Assembly (NCBI RefSeq): GCF_010015585.1
Contig: NW_022985070.1
Coordinates: 1,393,704 to 1,457,703, forward strand
Source of the DNA: Eremomyces bilateralis CBS 781.70
Lineage: Eukaryota > Ascomycota > Dothideomycetes > Eremomycetales > Eremomycetaceae
Reading direction: 5' to 3'
DNA length: 64,000 nt
This document shows, in pieces, positions 35,327 to 45,272 of the stretch. Every line of letters starts with the position of its first letter. Position 1 is the first letter of the stretch. The notes beneath the pieces were generated by a model. That model was not told the DNA's origin. It ran no database searches and saw only the letters and a list, made by a program, of their open reading frames with translations. The translations under genes were made by a program, and so were the position numbers.

Positions 35327-37630
35327 GATTGCGTCTCCGCGCGTTCAACCCGACGTTCGGTGCCCCTAATAGAACCGAGCTGCACAGCAACAACGGAAAA
35401 AAAAATGGTGCACAATATGTGTTTCTTGGAACCGGACTGGTCCTTTGTTTTGAGGGAGGGTTAACCGCCGGGCGGGGGCTCGACCGCTGGATCGGTAGCT
35501 CGTAGAGTATTGGGTACCGGTACCCAGACACTAGACGAGGGGATGGTATCCGAACGGGTGTACAACCGTCCGTCCGATGGTGAGATCGGGGTTGTCGGAA
35601 GCTTCGAGGTCCTCAGATTCCGATTGCGCGATGGAACATGGCGTCAGGTCGGGGTGGCATGGACGGGACAACTGAAGCGGAGAACGGAACAGGTCTCGTC
35701 GGAGGAGCGGATTGGAAGGGGTGGAAGAGCGGAAGCTTGTGGTTGGGCTAGGTTCACGGGACCAGTGAATTGGAGGTCGTCACGGGGGTAGCAGGTGTCG
35801 GTAATGTGCTAAAATGTGTAATCCGAGGAGGAGGGATAGAAGAATCCAGCAGCGATGGTGGCACAGGAAGTGAGATTCTGTCAAGAGTGAGTGAGATGAG
35901 AGAGAGGGTGAGAATGGTGGGTTGCAAACAATTGGAGTGGTGTGTGGTGCTGGTGTGTGCCTGTGTGGTGTGTGGTGTGTGGTGGAGGCGGGGGTTGCTC
36001 AGGTGGTGGGCGGTGATTGGGGGTTTGGGCGGCCGAAGACTGGACTCTGGACTCTGGAGGAGAGAGATCAGAGAAGCGGGAGTGCGGGACAAGCTTCCCG
36101 TCGTTACAGCTTTGCTTCTGGACTCAGGACAGTGGACCCTTTCTTCCTTTCTTCCTGCCGACTCAATAGGGAACGTTATGTACTGTAGTGATTGGGCAAT
36201 CCGACCAAAAGAGGATGTATAGGGTTAGATCTCCAGCCCACCGAGAGGGATGATAGAATCGGGCTACATCAATCATGAAAACTCCCGAGGGAATCTTAAG
36301 GTATTGTTATAGATGGAAAAAAGAACAGGAGGAAAACAGAGAAAGGAACACCGAGGAAGCTCCCTTCCACGAGCCATTGATCCCTCACTGTCCACTGATA
36401 ATCCCCCGTTGATGGTCACAACTCCTCCTCCTCCACCAGTTCACTTGGCTGCACCACCCATACCAGCCATACGCCGCAGCTTGATGATGTGCTCGGTGCT
36501 CCGGATCGACGGTGGTAATTATTCCATATCGCCAGTACTCACTCCTCACTCCTCAGGGACTCGTTAGTCCTTACGTTTCCCCGACTCCCCATGATTCCTC
36601 CTCCCCTGATCCCTCCTCTCCACAATCACCCAGAAACAACACCCGACCAGCCTCTTCCAAATCCTCGCGTTTTCTGGAACCTCTGGAACCTCTGGAACCT
36701 CGAGAACCCATGCCCCCTCTCACGGAACCTGGGGCAGCCCTGTACCAAGCGGCCCCTCGGTCGGTACATGCTGCGTTGCAATACAGTCATACATGATAGG
36801 TACAACCAGGTACTAGAGCTACCACACTCGGGATCCCACCACCAAAGTACATGATACTAATCTCATCGCGTCAATATCAATCCCCATATGGCCGAACGCG
36901 CCTATCAGACACCGCCTCCTGGATATTGCACGATGCACGCGCTCCGACGGCCGTTCCCCAAATTGCCTCCTGAGGCCTCGGAAGGAAGGAAACCCTCTCG
37001 TTGCCCATCCATCCTCTGTCCATCGGTGCCCCGGAACTCAGACGTTGCGGAGATTCCGAGACATTTTCAAACCGTGACGAGGGACGACGCGGCGCTGACA
37101 GGATTGCAACCGAGCGAGGAGCGACCGGGGGGGATAACTGTAATACTGAGAATGTGATTTGAGAGGGCTATTCGAGACATGTTCATGCATATCGCATGCC
37201 CCTAACCAGCCATCCGCTTCTCGCCAGTCTCCACGAAACCGACAAGAAAAGCGCCCGGCTAATATTCAATCCCGCATTCCGCAACGGTGCTAGCGCCAAT
37301 TAACCCCCCAAGTCCACAACATCCTGACCACCATGCGATGCTCGTGCTCTCCTCTTGAGTCTCGGCTCGAGAAAACCGCTCGTGCTACGTTGGCTTTTTT
37401 TTGTGGAGTGGAGACTGGAGTTAATTGGGAGATCGACGCGTCGTCGGCTTTGGTAGGTAGTTTGTGGGGTAAGGGGTTAGAAACGCTTCAATCTTCATAT
37501 GAGATCAACGGTAACGCATCACGGAATCCACACCCATGTCTGGGGCCTTGCTCGTAGAAACGACTCCCTCGACCTCGTTCCAGCAGCCACTCTCTCCCCG
37601 CCCGCTACGACGTACGAACCCTCGATGTAT
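35327..37630. other. RasGEF promoter region and Pot1 3' flank
   Basis: 2.3 kb without a recognised gene. It contains a GT-rich tract at 35939-35988 and CT-rich stretches. The long upstream region is usual for a signalling gene, but no specific element is defined. Confidence 0.5.
35939..35988. repeat. GT-rich simple tract
   Basis: Repeated TGTGGTG-type units form about 50 bases of almost pure G and T on the plus strand, CA-rich on the RasGEF sense strand, about 610-660 bases upstream of that gene's start. Confidence 0.6.
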
Positions 37631-39715
37631 TCAGCTAATCGTCGTCTTGAATATCCGATGGCAGCGCACCCATTCCCCCGACCCGTCCGGACTGACGTCC
37701 ACTCCATATTCCTTAACACAGCATTCAAACGGCCGGGAGGTCGCCGCCACGTCCCGCTCCACCGCTCCACCGCCCGACGTCTCCTGCCTCGCCTTCTGCT
37801 TCACCTCCTCGAGGTCCCCCCACAGATGGAAAAGCTTCTCCCGGAGCTGCGCGAGCGCGGTACTGTTGTTCCGAAGGCTATATAACTCAACATGTCGGTC
37901 TCACACATTCGGAGGGGGTGACTTACTCCGTCGCGTCCAGCTGCAAGAGATGTTCCGCATCCTGTCCCGCCACGATCAGTTCCATCTGTGCGGCCTTCGC
38001 GCCCGCGTGCACCGGAAGCGCATCTTCCACCAGGAACCGAAACGCCCACTCCCAGCATTTGGGCGAGCACAGCACCGAGTCGCCATCGGAGTCGAAGTCG
38101 GTTTCGGGCGCCGCGTCGTTGTACGCCTCGTCGTCTAGTGACCGAGAGAAGTCCTCCAGGTTGGGCGGGTCGAAGTCGATGACGCGGACTCTGACGCGGC
38201 AGTTGAAGTTGAGCATGGGGAGCGCGTCGGTGGCGGAGCCGCCCGTTCGATGGGAATGGTCCGTGATATCCGATACGGATAAGATGGGGGCGTCGGGGTG
38301 GCCACATCGGACTGTTATCGGTTAATCGCTGAGGGGATTGCCGGTAAGGGGTGAGGTTACTTAGTTGATTGTGCATAGCTATTGGAGGTGGGTTGCTGGT
38401 GGGAGCTTTGCCGGAATCTGAATCAGTTCGACTATTGGCTGCTTCTTTTGCGAGTTGTCTCCTTCGTCTCCTGTTCTTCGCCTTCTTACTGACGCCGTTC
38501 GTCTGAGCGTTCGACTGAGGATTCGTCTGAACGTTTGTCTGATTTTGCGGCGGTCTTTGGTTGTTCGACCTTTCAGGAGGTGGAGACTCGGCCCTGTAAC
38601 CCAAATACTCCTCTTTACGCTTGGTTAAGGCTTCCAGATGCGGGTAATGCGAGGTGCCCGGCTTGATCTTGTGCACGTTAAGCCCGCTTCTGTACTGCTG
38701 ATCCCCGTGCAGACGGGCTTCCATTCCCCACGTCCCCTCGCGGGTCCGAATATTCTGCAGCAGGATGTGGTCACCCACTCGAACATTCTCCGAGGCCCAG
38801 CGGCCGTGGTGGTCGAAGAGCTTCACCTTGATGGTCCGCTGTCCGCCGGCTCCGCTCCACGCTGGCTGTCTGCCGTGGCTCGTGTAGCCGTATTCATCCC
38901 CTTCCCGAACCCCGTTGGAGTTGGCATTCCCGGGGAGCGTGGTTCCGGAATAATCCACTAGCTCCAAGCTGGGTCCGTCCATCATGGAGAAGATTTTCGT
39001 GACCTCGCCGACCATGTCGTAGAAGGTGCCGGGCACCATGTCTTTGATCAAGGCGAACTTTTCACGCTTAGGCTGGCCAACAGATCCCGTCTGTTGCCCA
39101 TTGGGTTCGAACCCTTCGATGGACCGGATATTGATGCTGGTGTTCCAATCGTGCAGTCCAAGGACAAATTTTTTCTCTTCCTGTGTTGGGTCCGATAACA
39201 AGGGGGGGTGGCGGGTATAATCCAATACACTTCCTTGTCTCGCAAAGGCGAGTCTGTTGGTTCGGCTCGGTATCGAGCTGCAAGGGAAGAGATAGACATG
39301 GGCTTGCCGGTTTGCAGAAAACAATGCTTTGTTGCCGTAACGTGTCACCTGCAAACGTCGATATTAGCACAGATCCTAGCATTGATATTCGAAGAAATCA
39401 TACCATGACAAGGCGGCACAGGCAAATATCCCCAGCTGTAACTCTGGGTAGTTCTCCAAAATTTCCAAAAACACGAACATCCGCAAACGCATTTGCTTGT
39501 AACCAAGGGTCATTGATAGTAATGGTGACGAACCAGTCTGTCCGAGTTAGTCCTCAGATCAATTATAAGATGTTCGGGCAGTCCATACCACCTCCTTTGG
39601 ATTGCTTGGGCTCTTTGGTTGAATAGATACACACTCCTGCCACTGATACAGTGCTGCCAGCTCTGGACAGGGCATTGCTCAGGTCCAAGAAATGCGGCGG
39701 TAGCTGAGGCTCCAT
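37631..39715 (-). CDS. pot1: Telomere end-binding protein Pot1
   Basis: Shelterin subunit that binds the single-stranded G-rich telomere overhang through tandem OB folds and protects chromosome ends. Exons 39715-39589, 39537-39404, 39348-38361, 38311-37927 and 37877-37631 give 626 aa, with five consistent junctions and introns of 49-55 nt. The N-terminal OB fold begins MEPQLPPHFLDLSNAL and continues DWFVTITINDPW...VRVFGNFG...AGDICLCRLVM. The second fold (Pot1PC, about residues 180-320) includes TFYDMVGEVTKIF, LELVDYSG, IKVKLFDHHGRWASENV, VGDHILLQNIRTREG and MEARLHGDQQY. A low-complexity, Asn/Gln-rich linker with a basic KKAKNRRRRRQ patch follows. The C-terminal region (RCGHPDAPILSVSDI, CWEWAFRFLVEDA, RPFECCVKEYGV) would contact the Tpz1/TPP1 partner. 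The start has an in-frame Met upstream, but MEPQ fits the family better. Confidence 0.9.
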
Positions 39716-40622
39716 CGTCACTAGTTGGATTTCCAAACGTGCCGAATATTGAAATGCGTTGGAACTGTGATGACAAAGGGGCACGGGCTATGATTTAGAG
39801 TTATAGGAACAGGATAATGCTGCGGATTTGTGTTCTCAACACTGGTAAAGTGAGTGCATTCACTGATGCACTCGCTGCGTGCAAATACGGTGCAGTGTGG
39901 ACGTGTGGTAAGCAACGATCATACCACTGAAAGGGACGATACAAGTACACTAGGGACATCAGGATTCAGGATCTGGGAGTGCAGTGCAATGACAGAGGCG
40001 GCTCTATGGTGGAATAAAGCGAACCATTGTCAGAACTTGTAATGGGATGCTGCACAAATATCGGCCATCCTCTGTCTAGCCTCCTCACTGGATGTTTCCA
40101 CCATTGCTTCTCTGCTTCTGGTGTATCATGTGGAGACTGGAGGATGAGAGTCGCGACTTGGAAATGGATGGCGTACCAAAAGACGCGTAGTCAGGTGACC
40201 GAGCACTGAGAATTTATGGCCTTGTCGCCTTGTAGCCTTGTCGCCTTGTCGCCTTGTCACCTTATGACTTACATAATCTTATGTGTCGCCTTATCGCCTT
40301 AGCACATTTTTAGCCTGTCAGTCCATGTCAGTTGAGAGTTGAACGCAGTGGCCAGAGGGCAGAGAGTGAGGGAGGAGAGAGGGAGGGAGCAAGGACCATC
40401 AGAGAGGGGGATTCATCTAGTTTCTTTCATTGTTACCTTCACTACTTGCTACCTCTCGCAACGCACTATAACAATTTAATTCCCCATTCAGCTCTACAAA
40501 CCCTCCTCCATCTCTCAATAAATCCCTCTCGATAAATCCCACCCTCTCCATTCACTTCGTCCTTCAATTCTCATCCCACTGACTGTGCACACCTCTTGTC
40601 GCCACCGCCCATCCCGTACGCC
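39716..40622. other. Divergent promoter region of pot1 and importin alpha
   Basis: 907 bases between two divergent genes. It holds an 8-bp tandem repeat (40219-40266) and, from about 40430, a strongly CT-rich leader with repeated CCCTCTC motifs just before the importin alpha ATG. Confidence 0.6.
40219..40266. repeat. GCCTTGTC minisatellite
   Basis: Five tandem 8-base units: GCCTTGTC, GCCTTGTA, then three more GCCTTGTC (40219-40258), followed by a degenerate ACCTTATG. Decayed copies (GTCGCCTTATCGCCTTAGC) recur at about 40285-40304. The array lies 360-400 bases upstream of the importin alpha start. Confidence 0.8.
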
Positions 40623-42479
40623 ATGTCTGAACGCTATATCCCCGAGCATCGGCGTAACGCTTTCAAGGCGAGGGGAACCTTCAAGCAGGATGAGCTGCGC
40701 CGACGCCGTGAGGACCAGCAGGTCGAGATTCGTCGAAGCAAGAAGGAAGAGTCCCTCGCGAAGAGAAGAGGCATATCCGTCCCGGGCAGCGCTCCGGGTG
40801 CCGCTCTAGGTGCTGCACCTGACAGCGATGACGATGGGAATATCGAGACTCAGGTACGTCGGATTTTATCTACACAGAATTTGATGGATCCCGTCGAACG
40901 ATGTCATATGCATACGATGTTTTACGCTGGGTGCCTTATAGTATAGGCAGCCTCAACCCACTTCCTCGTTTCTGAAGAGGAGCATTTACTTATTGTTTCC
41001 AGCTCGATGAGGAACTCCCTATCATGGTGAAGGGCGTCTTTTCCGACCAGATCGACGAACAGATTGCCGCCACCACCAAATTCCGCAAGCTCTTGTCCAA
41101 AGAGAGAAATCCTCCCATCGAACGAGTGATCGAGACTGGCGTCGTCAGCCGCTTCGTCGAGTTCCTTCGCTCGCCCCATACCCTCGTGCAGTTCGAGGCC
41201 GCCTGGGCGCTTACCAATATTGCATCCGGTTCGGCTCAACAGACGCAAGTGGTCATCGGCGCTGGTGCCGTCCCCATCTTCGTCGAGTTGCTCAGCAGCC
41301 ATGAGCCTGATGTCCGAGAACAGGCCGTGTGGGCCTTGGGCAACATTGCTGGAGACAGCCCGCATTGCCGAGACTTTGTGCTTCAGCAGGGCGCGTTACG
41401 CCCGCTGTTGGCCCTCCTCGGTGACAGCCGGAAGCTGAGCATGCTTCGTAACGCTACGTGGACTTTGAGCAACTTCTGCCGTGGCAAAACTCCCCAGCCG
41501 GATTGGCAAACGGTATGTATTGATCCTCTTGCTAAACGGCAATTACTTATTTCCGAAACAGATTGCTCCGGCTCTTCCGGTCCTTGCCAAGCTCATATAT
41601 TCGCTCGACGATGAGGTCCTCATCGATGCATGCTGGGCCATCTCGTACCTGTCCGACGGATCCAACGATAAGATCCAGGCCGTCATCGATGCTGGTATCC
41701 CCAGGCGCCTTGTGGAGCTCCTGATGCATGCGTCCACCTCCGTGCAAACGCCTGCCCTTCGATCCGTGGGCAACATCGTCACCGGAGATGACGTGCAAAC
41801 CCAAGTCATCATCAACTCCGGGGCGCTTCCCGCGCTATTGTCGCTGCTCAGCTCGAGCAAAGATGGGATCCGAAAGGAGGCGTGCTGGACGATTTCCAAC
41901 GTCACGGCGGGCAATTCCCAGCAGATCCAGTCCGTGATCGACGCGAACATCGTCGGTCCGCTCATCCACCTGCTTCAGAACGGTGACTTCAAAACCCGGA
42001 AGGAAGCTTGCTGGGCCATCTCGAACGCCACGTCCGGTGGGCTACAGAAACCCGACCAGATCCGATATCTGGTGCAATGCGGCTGCATCAAACCGCTCTG
42101 CGATCTTCTGTCGTGCCCGGACAACAAGATCATCCAGGTCGCCCTCGACGGACTCGAGAACATCCTCAAGGTCGGCGAACACGACAAGGAAGCCGCCGCC
42201 GAAACCGGTGAGCCGATCAACCGCTACGCTCTATTCATCGAAGAGGTCGGAGGCATGGAGAAGGTCCACGACTGCCAAAACAACGCCAACGAGGAGATTT
42301 ACATGAAGGCCTACAACATCATCGAGAAGTACTTCTCCGATGACGAGGAGGTCGCGAACGAGATGGGCGATCTCGCGCCGCAACAAGGCCAAGATGGGAC
42401 CTTCGGATTCGGTGCGCAATCGCAAGCTCCGCAGCAGGGTTTCAGCTTTGCGAACGGAGGCGACTCGATGGACATGTAA
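40623..42479 (+). CDS. kapA: Importin alpha (karyopherin alpha)
   Basis: Adaptor that binds classical nuclear localisation signals and links cargo to importin beta. Exons 40623-40853, 41003-41512 and 41562-42479 give 552 aa; all junctions are in phase 0, with introns of 149 and 49 nt. The importin-beta-binding domain covers about the first 70 residues ([32 protein letters not shown]). Ten or so armadillo repeats follow, with the conserved Trp-Asn pairs that form the NLS groove visible as [55 protein letters not shown] and [11 protein letters not shown]. The acidic/Gly-Gln C-terminus ends [10 protein letters not shown]. Fungi normally carry one essential copy. The CT-rich leader fits high expression. 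Confidence 0.97.
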
Positions 42480-43270
42480 ATTCCGTCGTAATTGATTTCC
42501 AAGTTCATAGCCCGGATATGCCTGGGTGAAAAGAGCTGTGACCACAGTTGGAAGAGCTGGCTCGTCAAAGGCCCACGGAGACCCTTTTGACCAGTCTGAT
42601 GCCACAGGACTCGTACCTATTAATGGAGTCGGGCTCAAGACTGGCGCAGGCATCACGACGGGCGCACGGCCGGCAGACCGGATTCATCTCGACTGCGCCC
42701 ACGATGAATCCAAATTTGAAATTCCCAGCAACGTTGCGGCTGCAGACTCCTTCTGTTCGTTTGCTCTCCATTCTCATCGTTTCCCCCACCCTCCTCACCC
42801 ACCTGCTTTCGCTTGATATGAACGGGACGTGGCACTCACCGCATCTCCATCCATAATCATAGCAAGAACATCCCCCCTTCCCTTACCACGATTTCGAAAG
42901 AAGCACCTGAAAGATGCACCGTCATGTATTCCCCCGGTTCGACCCGAACCCATAGCATTGTACTCCCGGCGCCGCGTTATGTGAACACCGAATCCCCGGT
43001 CACTCTGGTTTCCCGCGACATGTTGATAGAGCTAAATTAAAAAATGAGAAAATGATACCACGTCTATTGCTGATTGACGATTGTTGATTGACCATTTTTG
43101 ATTGACCATTTCCATGCGGAGTGCAAGAGTGAGACGGGGGATATATTCAGTTATTTTTTGGTAGCAGTAGTAGTACAGCGTCCCATCCATCGGGGTCGAT
43201 TTCCCGGGACGGTTCCATCACCAGTATGCGCCATGCCTCCCAGCAACAGAAGATTCGCATGTATCCGCAA
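42480..43270. other. Convergent 3' flanks
   Basis: About 790 bases between the ends of kapA and phb1. It includes two imperfect copies of TTGATTGACCATT near 43080-43110. No gene is seen. Confidence 0.5.
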
Positions 43271-44170
43271 TCACGGCCTCAGCCCGAGCAGGAAATTCCC
43301 CCCTTTTCCTCCCTCGCTTTGACTTCCACTCGGCAAGTACGTCACATTCGGGTTGTTCGCTAACATCTGCGCAATCTCCTTCTGCGTCTCAATCCTTCGA
43401 ATCTGAATCAACCCATCCCCTGACTTCGCCACCGCCCTGCTAATCGTATCCGCCGCCTCCGCCTCCCCCTCGGCGCGGATTACGTTCGCCTGGCGCTCCT
43501 GCTCCGCCTTCTCGACGATGAACCGCGCACGCTCGGCCTCCTGCTGGGCGATCTGCTTCTCCTCGACCGCCTTAGTGAACTCCCGCCCGAACGTCATGTG
43601 CGTGATGGAGACGTCCTCCAGCTGGATGTTGAACTCCTGCGCCCGTTTGAGCAGATCGGTGCGGATCCGGTTGCTGACGGCTTCACGCTGGGTGATCAGC
43701 TCGGCGGCGTCGAATTGGGCGACGATGGCTTTGAGGACTTCGTTGCCGATTGAGGGGAGCACGCGCTCGTCGTAGTCTTGGCCAAGGGTCTGGGACATGG
43801 TCAGATTACTTTGAAACTTGAAAGTGGAATGGGGTCACGGTCGACGCACCTGATAGATCTTCGGCAGCATCTTCACCTCCGGTCGATGCAGCACCCGCAG
43901 CGTCAAGCTGACCATCTGCAAATCCTTGCTGCCGGTCGTCGTCGAAATGTTGCGCGGCTTCGTCCGCACGTCGTAGATGATGCTCCGCTGCACCCAAGGT
44001 ACCAGGAAGTGCGTCCCCTCATTGATCACCTGCTCCTTGACACCCTGGAATCGGTCAAAGATGACCGCCCGCGTGCCGCCCTTGACATCGTAGATCGAGG
44101 CGTTGGCGACGGAGAGGGCGATGGCGCCGGGAACGGCCCAGCGGGAGACGGCGCCGAGGATGTTGGCCAT
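43271..44170 (-). CDS. phb1: Prohibitin 1
   Basis: Subunit of the ring-shaped prohibitin complex of the mitochondrial inner membrane, which chaperones respiratory proteins and controls m-AAA protease activity. Two exons (44170-43850, 43789-43271) across a 60-nt intron give 279 aa. The N-terminal hydrophobic anchor [17 protein letters not shown] is followed by the SPFH/band-7 domain ([77 protein letters not shown]). The coiled coil [20 protein letters not shown] is used for ring assembly. The C-terminus is Gly-rich. The short gap to the divergent qcr8 gene suggests a shared promoter. Confidence 0.97.
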
Positions 44171-44492
44171 GGTGGGATGGTCGGGGGAGGAGTTGGCTGA
44201 TTAAGGGGAGTTTCCCGAGTGTAGAGGTTATTGGACGGGCTCGCTGGGAAGAAACTCAAGAAAACGATGCTCCTCAATACATTTGACGGTTTGGACTTGA
44301 AGTCTGGAGTTCATCGGGAGCTCGGACCATCATGAAGTTCTTAGACGTAGCACGTGATTTGGAGATTTCGGAACCACCAGAACCTCATCCTCGACTTCTT
44401 CCGAACCGCTCAGTGGCATTGTCCATCACGTCTCCCTCTCCCAACCCAGCGGTCTATCATTGAGCCCCAATCTTTTGCTCCGAATCTTCAAA
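44171..44492. promoter_or_regulatory. Shared phb1-qcr8 divergent promoter with CACGTG and CCAAT motifs
   Basis: 322 bases separate the two start codons. The palindrome CACGTG at 44351-44356 extends on the minus strand to ATCACGTG, a perfect match to the Cbf1/CDEI consensus RTCACRTG, 135 bp from the qcr8 ATG and 181 bp from the phb1 ATG. ATTGG at 44230-44234 is a CCAAT box in the phb1 direction. The S. cerevisiae QCR8 promoter is known to be controlled by Cbf1 (Cpf1) and Abf1, so the motif is meaningful, though binding here is inferred. Confidence 0.5.
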
Positions 44493-44942
44493 ATGGGCGG
44501 AATTCACGGTGGTATGGAAGCGAAGTAAGTCCCCGTCACCCATGCGTCCATGGCGGTTGTGCCGGATCCTGCGACCTTTCTTCGCCCTGTTACTGACTCT
44601 CTCGACAGATGGTTGGGCTGGTGGGGTAGCCTAGGTACGCAGACATAACCCGCAACCGAATTCGGTTCTCCCGATGGAAACGACGGGAACGGCTTGGCTG
44701 ACGACTCCCCGTGTTCAGGAAGCATGTCCCAGAAAGGCGTCACCACCTACACGGTCGCCCCCAATCGCATGCGGCCCTTGGCCGGCACGCTGCACGCCGC
44801 GTTCTTCAACACCTTCCGACGCAGCCGGAACCAGATCCTCTACGTGCTGCCGCCGTTCATCGTCGGGTACTATGCCATGGACTGGGCTACCAAGAAGTAC
44901 GGCCCCCGACTACCCACCCATAACCAGATATGGGGGAGCTGA
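44493..44942 (+). CDS. qcr8: Ubiquinol-cytochrome c reductase subunit 8 (Qcr8)
   Basis: Small subunit of respiratory complex III that associates with cytochrome b in the inner membrane. Three exons (44493-44524, 44609-44634, 44719-44942) give 93 aa; both introns are 84 nt, and the middle exon is only 26 nt. The N-terminus MGGIHGGMEAKWLGWWGSLG, then SQKGVTTYTVAPNRMRPLAG, and the transmembrane helix QILYVLPPFIVGYYAMDWA are characteristic. No cleaved presequence is present, as expected for Qcr8. The N-terminal exons are too short to be seen without splicing, but the reconstructed Trp-rich start matches fungal Qcr8 well. Confidence 0.93.
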
Positions 44943-45272
44943 CGAGTGGATCTAGGAACGAATGGTTGAACTCGAAGGAGGGCAGGGCAGCGACGGGAGA
45001 GGAGGAGTAGGTATAGCGACGAAATTACATGAGGGGCGGACGGGCTTCATAGATGGGTTCTCAACGCTGTGATCAGCACACTGTGTATAACATGAAGAAT
45101 TCAAGCTTGCATATGGAACTGCCATTCTACCAGGTGCCTTGATCGGTCGCTACAGTCGCTGGCTAATGCTATATGCTTGCATCCACCCCACCGGGACTCC
45201 CGGTTCCTAACGATCTACCGAAATGGGAGGGAAGCGGGCAAATATCAAATCGACGAAGACAGTCGCCCGACG
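44943..45272. other. Convergent 3' flanks of qcr8 and cul4
   Basis: 330 bases with no recognised feature. Confidence 0.5.

Noticed and set aside
34676-35464. Long plus-strand open frame opposite the RasGEF gene (also 32317-33018)
   Set aside because: It lies antisense to well-supported conserved exons; long antisense frames are common opposite GC-rich coding DNA, and no family is seen.
40219-40304. CRISPR-like array
   Set aside because: The 8-base units are directly adjacent without spacers, and the organism is a fungus; it is a minisatellite.
43080-43115. Repeated TTGATTGACCATT copies as a possible element
   Set aside because: Only two imperfect copies in an AT-rich 3' flank; not enough to call a feature.
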